A stretch of 5,998 nucleotides of DNA from Bacteroidales bacterium UBA3856 (GTDB lineage Bacteria; Bacteroidota; Bacteroidia; Bacteroidales; UBA932), in NCBI GenBank assembly GCA_002392525.1, contig DGHE01000207.1, forward strand, positions 1 through 5,998. The letters run 5' to 3'. Below the pieces are notes generated by a model. That model made no database searches. It had not been told where the DNA came from and worked only from the letters and a program-made list of their open reading frames with translations. The position numbers and the translations under genes were made by a program. Numbering within the stretch: position 1 is the stretch's first letter; every line of letters begins with the position of its first letter. Of the stretch, positions 5,547-5,998 are shown piece after piece.

Positions 5547-5998
5547 TCTTTTCTTCTAAGTGATACTACGTTCTCAACATGCATGGTATGGGGGAACATA
5601 TCTACGGGCTGCACGGCGGTAATCTTGTAATCCTTGCAAAGAATGGCTAAATCGCGGGCCTGCGAAGCCGGGTTACAACTTACATATACCATGCGCTCCG
5701 GGGCGGCTCCCAGTATCACTTTGGCAACGTCGGGGTGAATACCGGCGCGGGGAGGGTCAAGGATGATGACATCCGGACGGCCGTGCTCCTGGATGAAGGC
5801 TTCGTTAAGGACATCCTTCATGTCTCCGGCAAAGAATTCGCAGTTGTCAATGTGGTTGCGGCGGGCGTTGTCCTTGGCGTCTTCAATGGCCTCGGGGACG
5901 TATTCGATGCCCACCACCTTGGATGCCTTGCGGCTTACGAACTGGGCAATGGTGCCGGTGCCGGTGTAGAGGTCGTAAACGACTTCGTGTCCCTCAAG
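5543..5998 (-). CDS. rlmD: 23S rRNA (uracil-C5)-methyltransferase, RlmD/TrmA family, 3' part
   Basis: The frame is open from the right window edge and ends with TAA at 5543-5545, giving the C-terminal 151 residues; the N-terminal part lies outside. This is the SAM-dependent methyltransferase domain. Motif I is DLYTGTGT at segment residues 9-16, followed by VVGIEYVPEA. The DPPRAG motif is at 81-86, and SCNP at 107-110 carries the catalytic cysteine that attacks uracil C6. The C-terminal MFPHTMHVE motif at 134-142 includes the conserved glutamate. These enzymes make 5-methyluridine in 23S rRNA (U1939 for RlmD, U747 for RlmC) or tRNA U54 (TrmA). The full VSCNP-FPHTxHVE pattern and the LYTGTGT variant fit the RlmD-like branch best, but the substrate site cannot be fixed from this fragment, so the symbol is provisional. 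No promoter is in view, and no terminator separates it from the convergent peptidase gene. Confidence 0.92.
   Translation of the reverse strand, partial: LEGHEVVYDLYTGTGTIAQFVSRKASKVVGIEYVPEAIEDAKDNARRNHIDNCEFFAGDMKDVLNEAFIQEHGRPDVIILDPPRAGIHPDVAKVILGAAPERMVYVSCNPASQARDLAILCKDYKITAVQPVDMFPHTMHVENVVSLRRKD

Overview
The window looks like ordinary chromosomal DNA from a Bacteroidota bacterium, most likely a Bacteroidales member with fairly GC-rich coding DNA. The clues are start-proximal promoter boxes of the TAnnTTTG type, a lack of Shine-Dalgarno sites before most genes, a lipoprotein with an LAGC lipobox, and an M6 protease with the accessory beta-domains common in secreted Bacteroidales proteins. 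Finer placement is not supported. No RNA gene, mobile element, CRISPR array or long repeat was seen, and the stretches without a gene are all about 100 bp or shorter.

Left part, minus strand, read right to left: a CaCA-family cation/Ca2+ exchanger (1795-2748) and an MscS-type mechanosensitive channel (868-1791) lie 3 nt apart and probably form one two-gene inner-membrane ion-transport operon. A 61-bp gap with its own promoter follows, then a secreted, probably beta-barrel outer-membrane protein (806 to the left edge, cut by the window).

Middle, plus strand: a divergent 102-bp intergenic region (2749-2850) carries outward-facing promoter boxes. It leads into a small unrecognised lipoprotein (2851-3294) and, 11 nt later, a large secreted M6 (immune inhibitor A-like) zinc metallopeptidase (3306-5546, GTG start with a Shine-Dalgarno site). 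These two probably form an operon.

Right edge, minus strand: the 3' part of a 23S rRNA m5U methyltransferase of the RlmD/TrmA family (5543 to the edge) is convergent with the peptidase, and their stop codons overlap.

No clearly new system is visible. The points most worth following are the lipoprotein paired with an M6 peptidase that lacks a normal propeptide, and a 14-bp block shared by two promoters at the same position relative to the -7 box. Two smaller points are the Met substitutions at the MscS gate and Asn at an exchanger position that is Asp in some relatives.
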